Positions 24,715-32,382 of a stretch of 64,000 nt of DNA are shown piece after piece. The position numbers and the translations under genes are program-made. The stretch's first letter is position 1; each line of letters starts with the position of its first letter. The notes under the pieces are model-generated. The model saw only the letters and a list, made by a program, of their open reading frames with translations. It did not search any database and was not told where the DNA came from. The DNA comes from Paenibacillus sp. 598K (lineage in GTDB: Bacteria > Bacillota > Bacilli > Paenibacillales > Paenibacillaceae), in contig NZ_BFBX01000116.1 of NCBI RefSeq assembly GCF_003851045.1, positions 1-64,000 on the forward strand, written 5' to 3'.

Positions 24715-26270
24715 AATGGCTGAGGACATTCCGGCTCAAGCAACCGTTCAGCTTCGACTTTGTGCTCTTGATCGTCGCAGCGGTGCTCTTCATCCCGATC
24801 GCGCTGCCTGTCGTCAGCTTGGCGTTCTTAAGCAAGCTTCCTGGCGAGAGCGTGCGATGGCTGAGGACGTTCCGGCTAAAGCATTCGCTCAGCTCCCAAT
24901 ATGCGCTCTTGATTACCGTAGCGGTGCTGTTCGTCCCGGTTGCGCTGCCGATCGTCAGCATCGCGCTCCACACCATGAGCCAAACGACCGCTGTCGCTCC
25001 CAACCCTTATCAGAGCGGCACAGAGATGGAGACGATGTGGCACAAGGAGGCTGGCTCGCTGGCGGGCGCCAGCGCCGCCGATATCGATGCCAAGCTGCGA
25101 GAGTTGAAGGGACGGTACCCTGCGGCGGACATGTTCTGGGTCGACGATCTGGGGCAGACGATGCTGCAGCTCCCCATACAGGACGACCTGCCTGAGCGTT
25201 GGAGCCCCTCCTACACCGTCGCGTTCATGAAGCAAAGCTACAAAAGCAACCCCTTCACCGTCGTTGCCTTTCTGGGGGACAGGCAAGAGGCCGGCTTTAT
25301 GGTGCTGCAGGTCCCCCGGGAACAGATGGAGCCGCCGCTCCAACGCATATGGCTTCAGCAATCGTCATTGATCATCCTCACGATGGGCATCATCCTGCTC
25401 ATCTTCCTGCTGCTCTCCTGGCTGTTCTTTTATCGGATCCGGAGGCGGCTGCTCGGCCTCGAGCAGGCGATGACCATCGATGATGAACGCGCCATTCCTG
25501 AGCCGGTGGAGGTCCGCAATCTGGATGAGATCGGCAGACTGGAGCGGGCCTTCAACGAAATGGTCGCGCAGCTCCGCGAGAGCAGGCAGCGGGAAGCGGA
25601 GGAGGAGCAGCTGCGCCGTCAGCTGATCGCCAATCTGTCGCATGATCTGCGTACGCCGCTGACGGCGATCCGCGGCCATGTCTACAGTCTGAAGGAAGAT
25701 GTGGCCACAGCAGCCGGCCAGTCCTCGCTGACGCTGATCGACAGCAAGGTCGGTTACTTGAGCGATCTCATCGACAACCTGCTCTCCTACTCGCTGCTTT
25801 ACGCCGGCAAGTATCCGTACCGCCCGGAACGCACGGACATCGTGCGTCTTGTGAGAGCCCAGGCTGCCCAGTGGTATCCGGCATTCGAGGAAGCGCATTT
25901 CGAGATTCGACTCGAGCTTCCGGAGCGCCGACTCGTCTGGAATATCGACCCAAGGTGGATGGAGCGGGTGTTGGATAATCTGCTGCAGAACATCTTGCGG
26001 CATGCCTTGTCCGGCAGATATCTGGAGTTGCGGGTCGAGACGTCCGAGGACGATTCGGAGCACCCGGGCGATGCCGGAGCGGCTCCCGGGAGCCGCATCA
26101 TCATCCGCGACCGCGGGCCGGGGATGCAAGAGCCTTCGGAGTACAAAGGCGCCGGAATTGGCCTCTCGATCGTCTCCTTGATGCTGAAGGAAATGCAACT
26201 GAAGTGGGGCATCGAGACCGACGAACAGGGGACAACCGTGACGATCACTCATTTTTTAAACCGTTCTTAA
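24711..26270 (+). CDS. Sensor histidine kinase with duplicated N-terminal membrane segment
   Basis: A 519-residue kinase partnered with the preceding regulator. The catalytic half is standard: HAMP (about 241-295), H-box LIANLSHDLRTPLTAIRGH (His311), N-box NLLQNILRHA, G-boxes RDRGPGM and GAGIGLSI. The N-terminus is odd: residues 1-47 and 48-94 are a tandem duplication (WLRTFRLK at 3 and 50), each with one hydrophobic helix (about 15-39 and 62-88), followed by an extracellular-type sensor (about 90-215) and another helix (217-240). Three helices rather than two would invert the usual topology unless the first is not inserted or translation starts at the GTG at 24852. The four-base overlap with the regulator supports the start at 24711. 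Confidence 0.9.
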   Translation: MKWLRTFRLKQPFSFDFVLLIVAAVLFIPIALPVVSLAFLSKLPGESVRWLRTFRLKHSLSSQYALLITVAVLFVPVALPIVSIALHTMSQTTAVAPNPYQSGTEMETMWHKEAGSLAGASAADIDAKLRELKGRYPAADMFWVDDLGQTMLQLPIQDDLPERWSPSYTVAFMKQSYKSNPFTVVAFLGDRQEAGFMVLQVPREQMEPPLQRIWLQQSSLIILTMGIILLIFLLLSWLFFYRIRRRLLGLEQAMTIDDERAIPEPVEVRNLDEIGRLERAFNEMVAQLRESRQREAEEEQLRRQLIANLSHDLRTPLTAIRGHVYSLKEDVATAAGQSSLTLIDSKVGYLSDLIDNLLSYSLLYAGKYPYRPERTDIVRLVRAQAAQWYPAFEEAHFEIRLELPERRLVWNIDPRWMERVLDNLLQNILRHALSGRYLELRVETSEDDSEHPGDAGAAPGSRIIIRDRGPGMQEPSEYKGAGIGLSIVSLMLKEMQLKWGIETDEQGTTVTITHFLNRS

Positions 26271-26330
26271 ACTTGCAGCGCCTCTGGATTTAACCTTGCT
26301 CTGGTACAGTGATACCTGAGGTGAATCCGA

Positions 26331-27248
26331 ATGAACAGTCCATGGATGGTAGAAACGAAACAACTGACGAAAAAATTAGGCGGGCGCACAGTCGTCGACC
26401 GCGTCGATATGCGGATTCAGAAAGGGGAAATCTACGGCTTCCTCGGACCGAACGGCGCCGGTAAAACGACGACGATCCGGATGTTGCTCGGACTGGCCCG
26501 CCCAACGAGCGGACAGATCTATATGCTCGGCAAGGATATCCGCTCGGAACGAATCGCCGTGCTGCGCAAGGTCGGTTCGCTGGTCGAGTCCCCTTCGTAT
26601 TACGGCCATCTGAGCGGCTACGAGAATCTGGAGACTGTACGCCGACTGCTGGATGCGCCCAAGTCTCGCATCGACGAAGTGCTGGCGATCGTCCGGCTGA
26701 CCAAGGATGCCCGTCGCCCCGTCAAGGGCTACTCGCTCGGCATGAAGCAACGCCTCGGCATCGCCACTGCGCTGCTGGGCGCGCCCGAGCTGCTGATCCT
26801 GGACGAGCCCACCAACGGTCTTGATCCGGCAGGCATCCTCGAAGTGCGCGAGCTGATCAAGAGCTTGCCGCGAACGCATGGCGTGACGATCCTGATCTCC
26901 AGCCATCTGCTGTCGGAGATGGATCAGATGGCGACGCGCGTCGGCATCATCGCCGCCGGCCGGATGATGTTCGAGGACAGTATCAGCCGTTTGCGCAAGC
27001 AAGCCAAGGGCAGCATCCGCTTGCGCGTCAGCGAGCCGGAGCAAGCCGCCAGGCTGCTGCTCTCGCTAGGCTGCCAGGCCGAGGTCTCGTCGGATGAACT
27101 GACGCTGGAGCGACTGCCCGACGAGCAGGTCGCCGTCCTGGTCGCCCGACTTGTCCAGGCCGATCATCAGATCTACCGTGTCGAGGAGTCGAGTGCCACA
27201 CTGGAGAGCATCTTTTTGCAGATGACCGGGACGGGGGGAAGCCTGTGA
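26331..27248 (+). CDS. ABC transporter ATP-binding protein (BcrA/lantibiotic-immunity type)
   Basis: A 305-residue ATPase with Walker A GPNGAGKTT, signature YSLGMKQRLGIA, Walker B LLILDEPTNGLDP and the C-terminal extension typical of drug/peptide exporters of the BcrA/LanF group. The ATG follows GAGGTGAA. It overlaps the next gene by four bases (GTGA). With two ABC-2 permeases it should form a heteromeric complex that removes a peptide or antibiotic from the membrane; the substrate is not shown. The preceding two-component genes probably induce it. Confidence 0.92.
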   Translation: MNSPWMVETKQLTKKLGGRTVVDRVDMRIQKGEIYGFLGPNGAGKTTTIRMLLGLARPTSGQIYMLGKDIRSERIAVLRKVGSLVESPSYYGHLSGYENLETVRRLLDAPKSRIDEVLAIVRLTKDARRPVKGYSLGMKQRLGIATALLGAPELLILDEPTNGLDPAGILEVRELIKSLPRTHGVTILISSHLLSEMDQMATRVGIIAAGRMMFEDSISRLRKQAKGSIRLRVSEPEQAARLLLSLGCQAEVSSDELTLERLPDEQVAVLVARLVQADHQIYRVEESSATLESIFLQMTGTGGSL

Positions 27249-27958
27249 TACTCCGCGTGCTGTCCACCGAGTGGCTGAAAATCCGGCGCAAATGGATCTG
27301 GCTGCTGGTCGTCCTGGGGCCGCTGGGCGCGGTCGGTCTGCAGGTAGTCAATTACGGGTTGCGGTACGATTATCTCATGTCGCTGTACGCAGATGATCTG
27401 TGGCTCGGATTAACCCGAAACGTCAACATTCTGATGCTGCCCTCGTTGTTTATCGGGCTGGCCATTCTGGCCTCCCTGACGGCCGGCATCGAGCATCAGA
27501 CCAATGCCTGGAAGCAAACGCTGGCCTTGCCGGTCACCCGCTCCTCTGTTTTTGTGGCCAAGTTCGTACTTACAGCGTTGCTGCTGCTCGTCTCCAGCTC
27601 GCTCATCGTCATCTTCACGCTCATATTCGGCTGGCTGCTCGGACTGGAGGCTTCGCCGCCGATGACCACGCTGCTCCAGGCAGCATACTATCCTTATCTG
27701 GCGATTATGCCCTTCGTCGCGCTGCATACAGGATTATCTACGATCATCGCCAATCAGGCGGTGCCGATGACCGTCGGGATCGTAAACCTGGTGCTCGCTA
27801 CCTTCTCCCTCTGGATGCCGGATTGGATGCCCTGGATCTGGCCTCATCTGGACAATCGCTATGACGAACCGCTCTATTCGGTGCTCGCGGGCATCGTCAC
27901 CGGCGGGCTGGTACTGCTAATCAGCCTAGTCATCTTCGTCAGAAAGGATGTGAGGTAA
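27245..27958 (+). CDS. ABC-2 type permease, first subunit
   Basis: A 237-residue integral membrane protein with about six hydrophobic segments, beginning LSTEWLKIRRKWIWLLVVLG, the N-terminal pattern common in LanE/MutE-type permeases. The segment IEHQTNAWKQTLALPVTRS matches the cytoplasmic coupling loop of such subunits. It starts with GTG at 27245 within the stop codon of the ATPase gene, with GGGGGAAG upstream. It is followed after two bases by the second permease. Confidence 0.88.
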   Translation: MILRVLSTEWLKIRRKWIWLLVVLGPLGAVGLQVVNYGLRYDYLMSLYADDLWLGLTRNVNILMLPSLFIGLAILASLTAGIEHQTNAWKQTLALPVTRSSVFVAKFVLTALLLLVSSSLIVIFTLIFGWLLGLEASPPMTTLLQAAYYPYLAIMPFVALHTGLSTIIANQAVPMTVGIVNLVLATFSLWMPDWMPWIWPHLDNRYDEPLYSVLAGIVTGGLVLLISLVIFVRKDVR

Positions 27959-27960
27959 CG

Positions 27961-28689
27961 ATGATTGCGATGATTCGCTCGGAATGGATAAAGCTGCGTC
28001 GCTCGGTCGTCTGGGTGGTGGTGGCGCTCCCCGCTATCCTTACTTTTGCGGCCGGCTGGCTAGGCGGGCTGGAGGAGGGGGGCGGCTCGTGGCAGCAGCT
28101 CCTGGCGATCGTATCGGTGATGCACGGGCTGCTGTTCTTACCGCTCCTGGTCACCATTCTTACCGCCTTCGTATGTCGTTATGAGCATCAAAGCGGCGGC
28201 TGGAAGCAACTGTTGGCCTTGCCCGTGTCGCGTTATGTCGTCTATACGGCCAAGCTGACAATGGTCGCGCTGCTGCTCGCGCTTCTCCAACTGCTCATCC
28301 TGGCCGCCTTGTTGTTCATCGGGACTTGGCAAGGATACGCGGAAGCGATCCCTTGGGGAGCGCTGCTCGCTTCGATGCTAGGAGGCTGGGCGGCCTGTCT
28401 GCCCTTGGCAGCGCTGCAGATGTTCGCCGCTACCTGGCTTCAGAGCTTCGCTGCTCCGGTCGCCATCGGCACCTTCTTCACACTGCCCAACATACTCATC
28501 ATCAATTCAGAGGACTTCGCGCCCTATTATCCATGGGCTCAACCGACGCTGGCCATGATGCCTCGCGAACAGTCGATGTCCTTTGACGCCTTTGGGATCG
28601 CATCGGGTACGCTGCCGATCGTAATTCTGGTCAGCTTCGTGGCGTTCTATCTGGTCGGCTGGATCTACTTCACGAGGAAGGCCGTCTAA
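27961..28689 (+). CDS. ABC-2 type permease, second subunit
   Basis: A 242-residue paralogue of the preceding permease, with the same N-terminal pattern (MIRSEWIKLRRSVVWVVVAL), coupling loop YEHQSGGWKQLLALPVSRY and about six membrane helices. It is the last gene of the operon that begins at 24043. A GC hairpin (28747-28772) without a T run follows. Two adjacent unequal permeases plus one ATPase match the FEG organisation of lantibiotic immunity transporters. No lantibiotic precursor or modification gene lies in the window. Confidence 0.88.
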   Translation: MIAMIRSEWIKLRRSVVWVVVALPAILTFAAGWLGGLEEGGGSWQQLLAIVSVMHGLLFLPLLVTILTAFVCRYEHQSGGWKQLLALPVSRYVVYTAKLTMVALLLALLQLLILAALLFIGTWQGYAEAIPWGALLASMLGGWAACLPLAALQMFAATWLQSFAAPVAIGTFFTLPNILIINSEDFAPYYPWAQPTLAMMPREQSMSFDAFGIASGTLPIVILVSFVAFYLVGWIYFTRKAV

Positions 28690-28831
28690 GACGCTCTCGT
28701 CAGCCTCAGACCTCCTGAGACGGCCTGTCTGCTACGACGAGCAAGAACGGCCTGGGAGAAGTCCCGGGCCGTGTGGTTAGAAGTATGGTGTTCGGGTGAT
28801 GGTGTTAGCTGTACTGGTGTAATGCTGGTGG

Positions 28832-28890
28832 TAGCGTAGCTGTGGTGGCGTGAGGCTGGTAGCGGCGTAGCTGTGGTGGCGTGAGGCTTG
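28832..28890 (+). repeat. 30-bp tandem duplication downstream of the ABC operon
   Basis: CGTAGCTGTGGTGGCGTGAG is present twice with a 30-bp offset in a G/T-rich, otherwise featureless stretch (28773-28904). Confidence 0.6.
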
Positions 28891-28904
28891 GCACCATGAA
28901 CTAA

Positions 28905-29276
28905 TCAAATGAGTCGGTAGCCGCTCGGCAACTGGCCGCTCCGGCGAATCGCGCGCACCTGAGCGGTCGTCAAGCGCTGATTGGTGGAGATCAGCGACTC
29001 GACATCGTTGCCGCCGATCAGATCGTCCAGATCGCGGATGCTGCGGTTGCCGCGCAAGATGCGGAAGTTGCCGCGAAAGCGTGTACGGGTGAACAGCACC
29101 AAAGTCGCATTGGAGCTGGTAGAGAAGAAGCGGAGGCTCTCAATACCATCCAAAACATTATCCAGATCCTGTATCCCCAGGTTCCCCCTCAGGATACGAC
29201 TTCGACCACGGAAGTTTTCTTCGTCGTAGACGGTCAACCGTGGGTAAGTTTGCAAGATGCTAACTGGTTTTCTCAT
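28905..29276 (-). CDS. Beta/gamma-crystallin-like protein
   Basis: A 123-residue protein with two Greek-key-like repeats: VYDEENFRGRSRILRGN and LFTRTRFRGNFRILRGN, each continuing into I-D-L-D-x-x and a serine-containing segment (GIESLRFFS and DVESLISTN). The Y/F-x4-F-x-G pattern is that of beta/gamma-crystallin domains, many of which bind calcium. The ATG at 29276 (GAGGAG nine bases upstream) is used; a longer frame to 29447 runs into the repeat array. No signal peptide is present, so a cytoplasmic or spore-associated structural role is likely. Such proteins are uncommon in bacteria. Confidence 0.8.
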   Translation of the reverse strand: MRKPVSILQTYPRLTVYDEENFRGRSRILRGNLGIQDLDNVLDGIESLRFFSTSSNATLVLFTRTRFRGNFRILRGNRSIRDLDDLIGGNDVESLISTNQRLTTAQVRAIRRSGQLPSGYRLI

Positions 29277-29413
29277 CTGCACATGCTCCTCTCGTTTAAA
29301 GCATGGTACAGTATATGAGGACAAGTTTTGGATAGCTTGGACCCTTGGCCTGCGCCATCCGACCAAATTTTCCCACTCGGCAGGGAGCGTAGAGTAACAT
29401 CCAGATCTGGCGT

Positions 29414-29670
29414 TGCCATTTTGGCGATTCTGTGCCATTTTTCGCACAAGTCCGGGCCGTACGCCGCTTCATCGCAAATTCTGTGCCATTTTTCGCATAA
29501 GTTCGGGCCGCACGCCGCTTCATCGCCGATTCTGTGCGATTTTTCGCACAAGTCCGGGCCGTCACGCCACTATACGGCTGATTTGTGCGATCTTTCGCAC
29601 AAGTTCGGGCCGCGCGCCGCTTCATCGCCGATTCTGTGCCATTTTTCGCACAAGTCCCCGCCGCGAGGCC
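29414..29670. repeat. 51-bp tandem repeat array, five copies
   Basis: The segment TGTGCxATTTTTCGCACAAG recurs at 29431, 29482, 29533, 29584 and 29635, exactly 51 bp apart, with diverged sequence (xCCGCTTCATCGCxGATTC) between. Each copy contains the small palindrome TGTGCGA-TTTT-TCGCACA or a variant. Because 51 is divisible by three, several frames stay open through the array, but none has a ribosome site or coding character. The remaining bases of 29277-29775 contain only the csbD terminator. Confidence 0.9.
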
Positions 29671-29683
29671 ACCGCAGCGCACC

Positions 29684-29717
29684 AAAAAAGACGATGCCCG
29701 AGATTCCCAGCATCGTC
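29684..29717 (-). terminator. Terminator of csbD
   Basis: The stem GACGATGC/GCATCGTC is followed on the minus strand by six T, about 60 bp past the csbD stop codon. Confidence 0.75.
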
Positions 29718-29775
29718 CTCCTTTTATCGTCTTTCTACTTAGTCGTCGTCCCCGCCTTCAGCCCGCTTAGGAGTT

Positions 29776-29955
29776 TCAGGTGCGGTCCTTGACCTCGCCG
29801 ACTTTTTCTTGGATCTTGCCTTTCACCTTATCCATCTTGCCTTCGGCCTGCAGCTTGCGGTTATCGGTCGCATTGCCGACCTGATCCTTGACTTCGCCTT
29901 TGGCCTGGTTGACCTTGCCTTTGATCTTATCGCTCAATCCGCTATTGTTGCTCAT
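29776..29955 (-). CDS. CsbD-family general stress protein
   Basis: A 59-residue hydrophilic Lys/Gly/Asp-rich protein of the CsbD family (KIKGKVNQAKGEVKDQVGN, then KVKGKIQEKVGEVKD). The family is linked to the SigB general stress response in bacilli; its molecular function is unknown. The ATG at 29955 has GAGGAGAGG upstream. Confidence 0.9.
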   Translation of the reverse strand: MSNNSGLSDKIKGKVNQAKGEVKDQVGNATDNRKLQAEGKMDKVKGKIQEKVGEVKDRT

Positions 29956-30048
29956 GCTGATCCTCTCCTCAACGGTAGAATGGAATTGCAAGTGATGATA
30001 CTTTATACCCGCCTCCATCCCATCGCTAAACAGTCAGATTCTGCCGAC

Positions 30049-31269
30049 CTAACCGGACGTCCCCGATTCCAAGGCTCGCAGCGCTGTCTTCAGCCGCTCG
30101 CTGGAGAAATGCTCGCCGATGAATACCGCCACGTCACGCACCTCGCCCTGTGGACGAATCGGCAGGAAGTCGCTCTCCCGGAACGCGTACTGGAACATAT
30201 ACCGGCTCGGCGTGTCGCGAAAGGTGACGATACCCTTGGCCCGGTACACCTCTTCGGGCAGGTCGCGCAACAGCGCCTCGAACGCCTCGCTGTCGATTGG
30301 CCCCTCGAACGTATGCGTCAGCACCATGACATGCGCATGGGCTTCATGCGTATGAGCGTGAGCATGAGTATGCTCGTGATGGGGATGGTCATGGGCCTCA
30401 GCATGAGTATGGTCATGTTGGTCATGAGTATGGGAGTGAGCATCATTATTGGCGTCTTTGGCATGCGCATGGGAGCGCTGCGCCTCCCCGTCCATTGGAA
30501 TGCATGTCACGCCATCGCCGTCGCCCGTCGCACCATCGCGCCCGCCTGCCGCACCAACGCCTACGTCTGTCACACCGTCGCCTCTGCCTGCCACACCGCT
30601 GCCCCCGCTTGCTGCACCGTCGCCTCCGCCCGCCATAGCCTCCGTCAGCGCGATGCCTTGATCGAGCAGCAAGGCGGTGTCGACGATGCAATTCCTTGTC
30701 GCGATCAGCGGCGCGACCTTGTTCCACTCCCGTACGAGCTGCTCGACCTCGACGATCTCCTCGGGTGCCAGCCTGTCGATCTTGTTGAGCAACAGACGGC
30801 TCGCACAGCGGATCTGCTCCTGCATCAGCTTGAACGTCCGGCCGCCGCCGCGCCGTGCGAGCCGCAGCAGCTCCGGGCCGTCCGCGACTGTGATCAACGT
30901 CTGCAGCTCGATCGGCACGAACAGCGAAGCCTCCGTGACACCGTCTATAATCTCGAGTGGATGGGCCGCCCCGGTCGCCTCGATGAAGATGACGTCAGGC
31001 CGGTGCTCGTCCACCAGCGCCTTGATCTCCATGCTGAGGTCGCTGCGGATCGTGCAGCAGATGCAGCCGCTCAGCATCTCGCTCATCGGCACGCTATCGT
31101 CCACCAGTTGGCCGTCTAGATTGACATCGCCCAGCTCATTCATGACGACTGCCGGCCGCAGTCCCGCCTCCTGGACATCGTCCAGCAGTCGTCGCAGCAG
31201 CGTCGTCTTGCCGCTCCCCAGAAATCCCGAGATCAGATGCACGGGCACCGTCGTCTCCCGCTTGTCCAT
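30049..31269 (-). CDS. CobW/COG0523 GTPase metallochaperone with His-rich insert
   Basis: A 406-residue G3E GTPase. Walker A is GFLGSGKTT (residues 15-23), the metal-binding CxCC motif is GCICC, and the guanine-specificity NKID is present. Between the GTPase and the C-terminal CobW_C domain is an unusual insert: a 50-residue Gly/Asp-rich linker (about 215-260) and then a stretch with more than 20 histidines (about 265-315). The family delivers or scavenges zinc, cobalt or nitrile-hydratase iron; the His-rich stretch favours zinc or nickel storage. A Zur site was not found by eye. AAGGGTGAGG precedes the ATG. Confidence 0.88.
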   Translation of the reverse strand: MDKRETTVPVHLISGFLGSGKTTLLRRLLDDVQEAGLRPAVVMNELGDVNLDGQLVDDSVPMSEMLSGCICCTIRSDLSMEIKALVDEHRPDVIFIEATGAAHPLEIIDGVTEASLFVPIELQTLITVADGPELLRLARRGGGRTFKLMQEQIRCASRLLLNKIDRLAPEEIVEVEQLVREWNKVAPLIATRNCIVDTALLLDQGIALTEAMAGGGDGAASGGSGVAGRGDGVTDVGVGAAGGRDGATGDGDGVTCIPMDGEAQRSHAHAKDANNDAHSHTHDQHDHTHAEAHDHPHHEHTHAHAHTHEAHAHVMVLTHTFEGPIDSEAFEALLRDLPEEVYRAKGIVTFRDTPSRYMFQYAFRESDFLPIRPQGEVRDVAVFIGEHFSSERLKTALRALESGTSG

Positions 31270-31383
31270 ATTGCCTCACCCTTCCCTGATCGACTCGCGC
31301 TTCACTCGCACGCGTTGCTATGCCGGATTATAGCGCCGAGCGACCCGCTGCGTCAAGCCAAGCCAATGTCAAAGAACAATGCC

Positions 31384-32331
31384 CTATCGCTTCGATTTTT
31401 TGCGCGCGCTCTTCAACAGCTCGCCCGTCCAGCCTTTGGAGTACAGGTAGCCGTAGACGGCGATTGTACCGATCGCGATCAGCGTCAGAGCGGCGGCGTA
31501 GCCCCACGGCCATTCGAGCTCAGGCATCGCCTTGAAGTTCATCCCCCACAGCGCGCCGAGCGCCATGACAGGGGTAACGACGGCGGTAAACACCGTCAAT
31601 GTCTTCATAATCTCGTTGCCCCGAACGCTGCCGATACTGTCGTCGATCCGCAGCAGCGTCTCAACCTGTTGCGCATAATGCCGCTCGAGCATCGTCAGCC
31701 GTTCAAGGCGCAGCTGCGTGCGCTTGTACTCGACGCTCGCCTCCGCCTCGTCGTCGAATACCTCCCGAACCGCCGCCGTACACTCGCGGATCGGCAGAGA
31801 CAGGGAGGACCCGTGCAGCAGGTCGTAACGGCAGTCCATGATCCGGCTCAGCACCCGCATCCCGTTATGCTCCCGCATCTCCGACTCCAGATGGAACAGC
31901 TCCTCCTCGAGACGGTCCATCCCTTCCAGATAACGGTCGAGCGTCTCGCCCAGCAGCAGGAAGAAGCCGTCCAGCGAGCTATCGCAGCTATCCAGCTTGG
32001 CGCGCAGCTCGGTCTCCGTCGTCGTGCATAGTTGATCCGTATCGAAGCCGATCGTCACCAGCATCTCCCGCGTCAGATAATAATGAAAGATCGAACGCTG
32101 CTCCAGCGTATCCCCGTCCCGCCGGACGACGATCGAGCCATATAGCGCGTTATGCTCGCCAGCATGCGTACGCATGCCTGTCGCATTGGTCGAGCGCTCG
32201 GCCAGCCCCTCGCACCAGCGCTTCAGCTCCGGCTGGTCGCGGACGAGCGCTGCAGTCTGTGGGGCTTGCACGCTGTCGATCCGATGCCAGATCCAATCCT
32301 TGCCCTCATGCACCACCGGCCCCTGCGTCAT
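31384..32331 (-). CDS. corA: CorA-family Mg2+/Co2+ transporter
   Basis: A 315-residue divalent cation channel: a long cytoplasmic alpha/beta and coiled-coil domain (residues 1-250) and two C-terminal membrane helices. The selectivity motif GMN is intact in LWGMNFKAMPELEWPWGY, with the short acidic periplasmic loop, and the tail is basic (ARKKSKR). GAGGAGGG precedes the ATG. It lies 114 bp downstream of the CobW gene start on the same strand order (upstream of it), so the two may be linked by metal homeostasis. Confidence 0.92.
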   Translation of the reverse strand: MTQGPVVHEGKDWIWHRIDSVQAPQTAALVRDQPELKRWCEGLAERSTNATGMRTHAGEHNALYGSIVVRRDGDTLEQRSIFHYYLTREMLVTIGFDTDQLCTTTETELRAKLDSCDSSLDGFFLLLGETLDRYLEGMDRLEEELFHLESEMREHNGMRVLSRIMDCRYDLLHGSSLSLPIRECTAAVREVFDDEAEASVEYKRTQLRLERLTMLERHYAQQVETLLRIDDSIGSVRGNEIMKTLTVFTAVVTPVMALGALWGMNFKAMPELEWPWGYAAALTLIAIGTIAVYGYLYSKGWTGELLKSARKKSKR

Positions 32332-32382
32332 CTCGGCTGCCCTCCTCTATTGTCTCGTACACGTGCAGACCACTCCGGCGCC

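Noticed and set aside
24043-28689. Lantibiotic biosynthesis cluster
   Set aside because: Only regulator, kinase and FEG-like transporter genes are present; no precursor peptide, LanB/C/M or protease was found, so it is treated as a resistance/immunity module.
29414-29670. CRISPR array
   Set aside because: Units are contiguous 51-bp tandem copies with related linkers, not constant repeats separated by unique spacers, and no cas genes are present.
29296-29685. Minus-strand frame of 17-residue repeats across the 51-bp array
   Set aside because: The period is a multiple of three, so more than one frame stays open. None has a ribosome site, and the DNA palindromes explain the pattern better.
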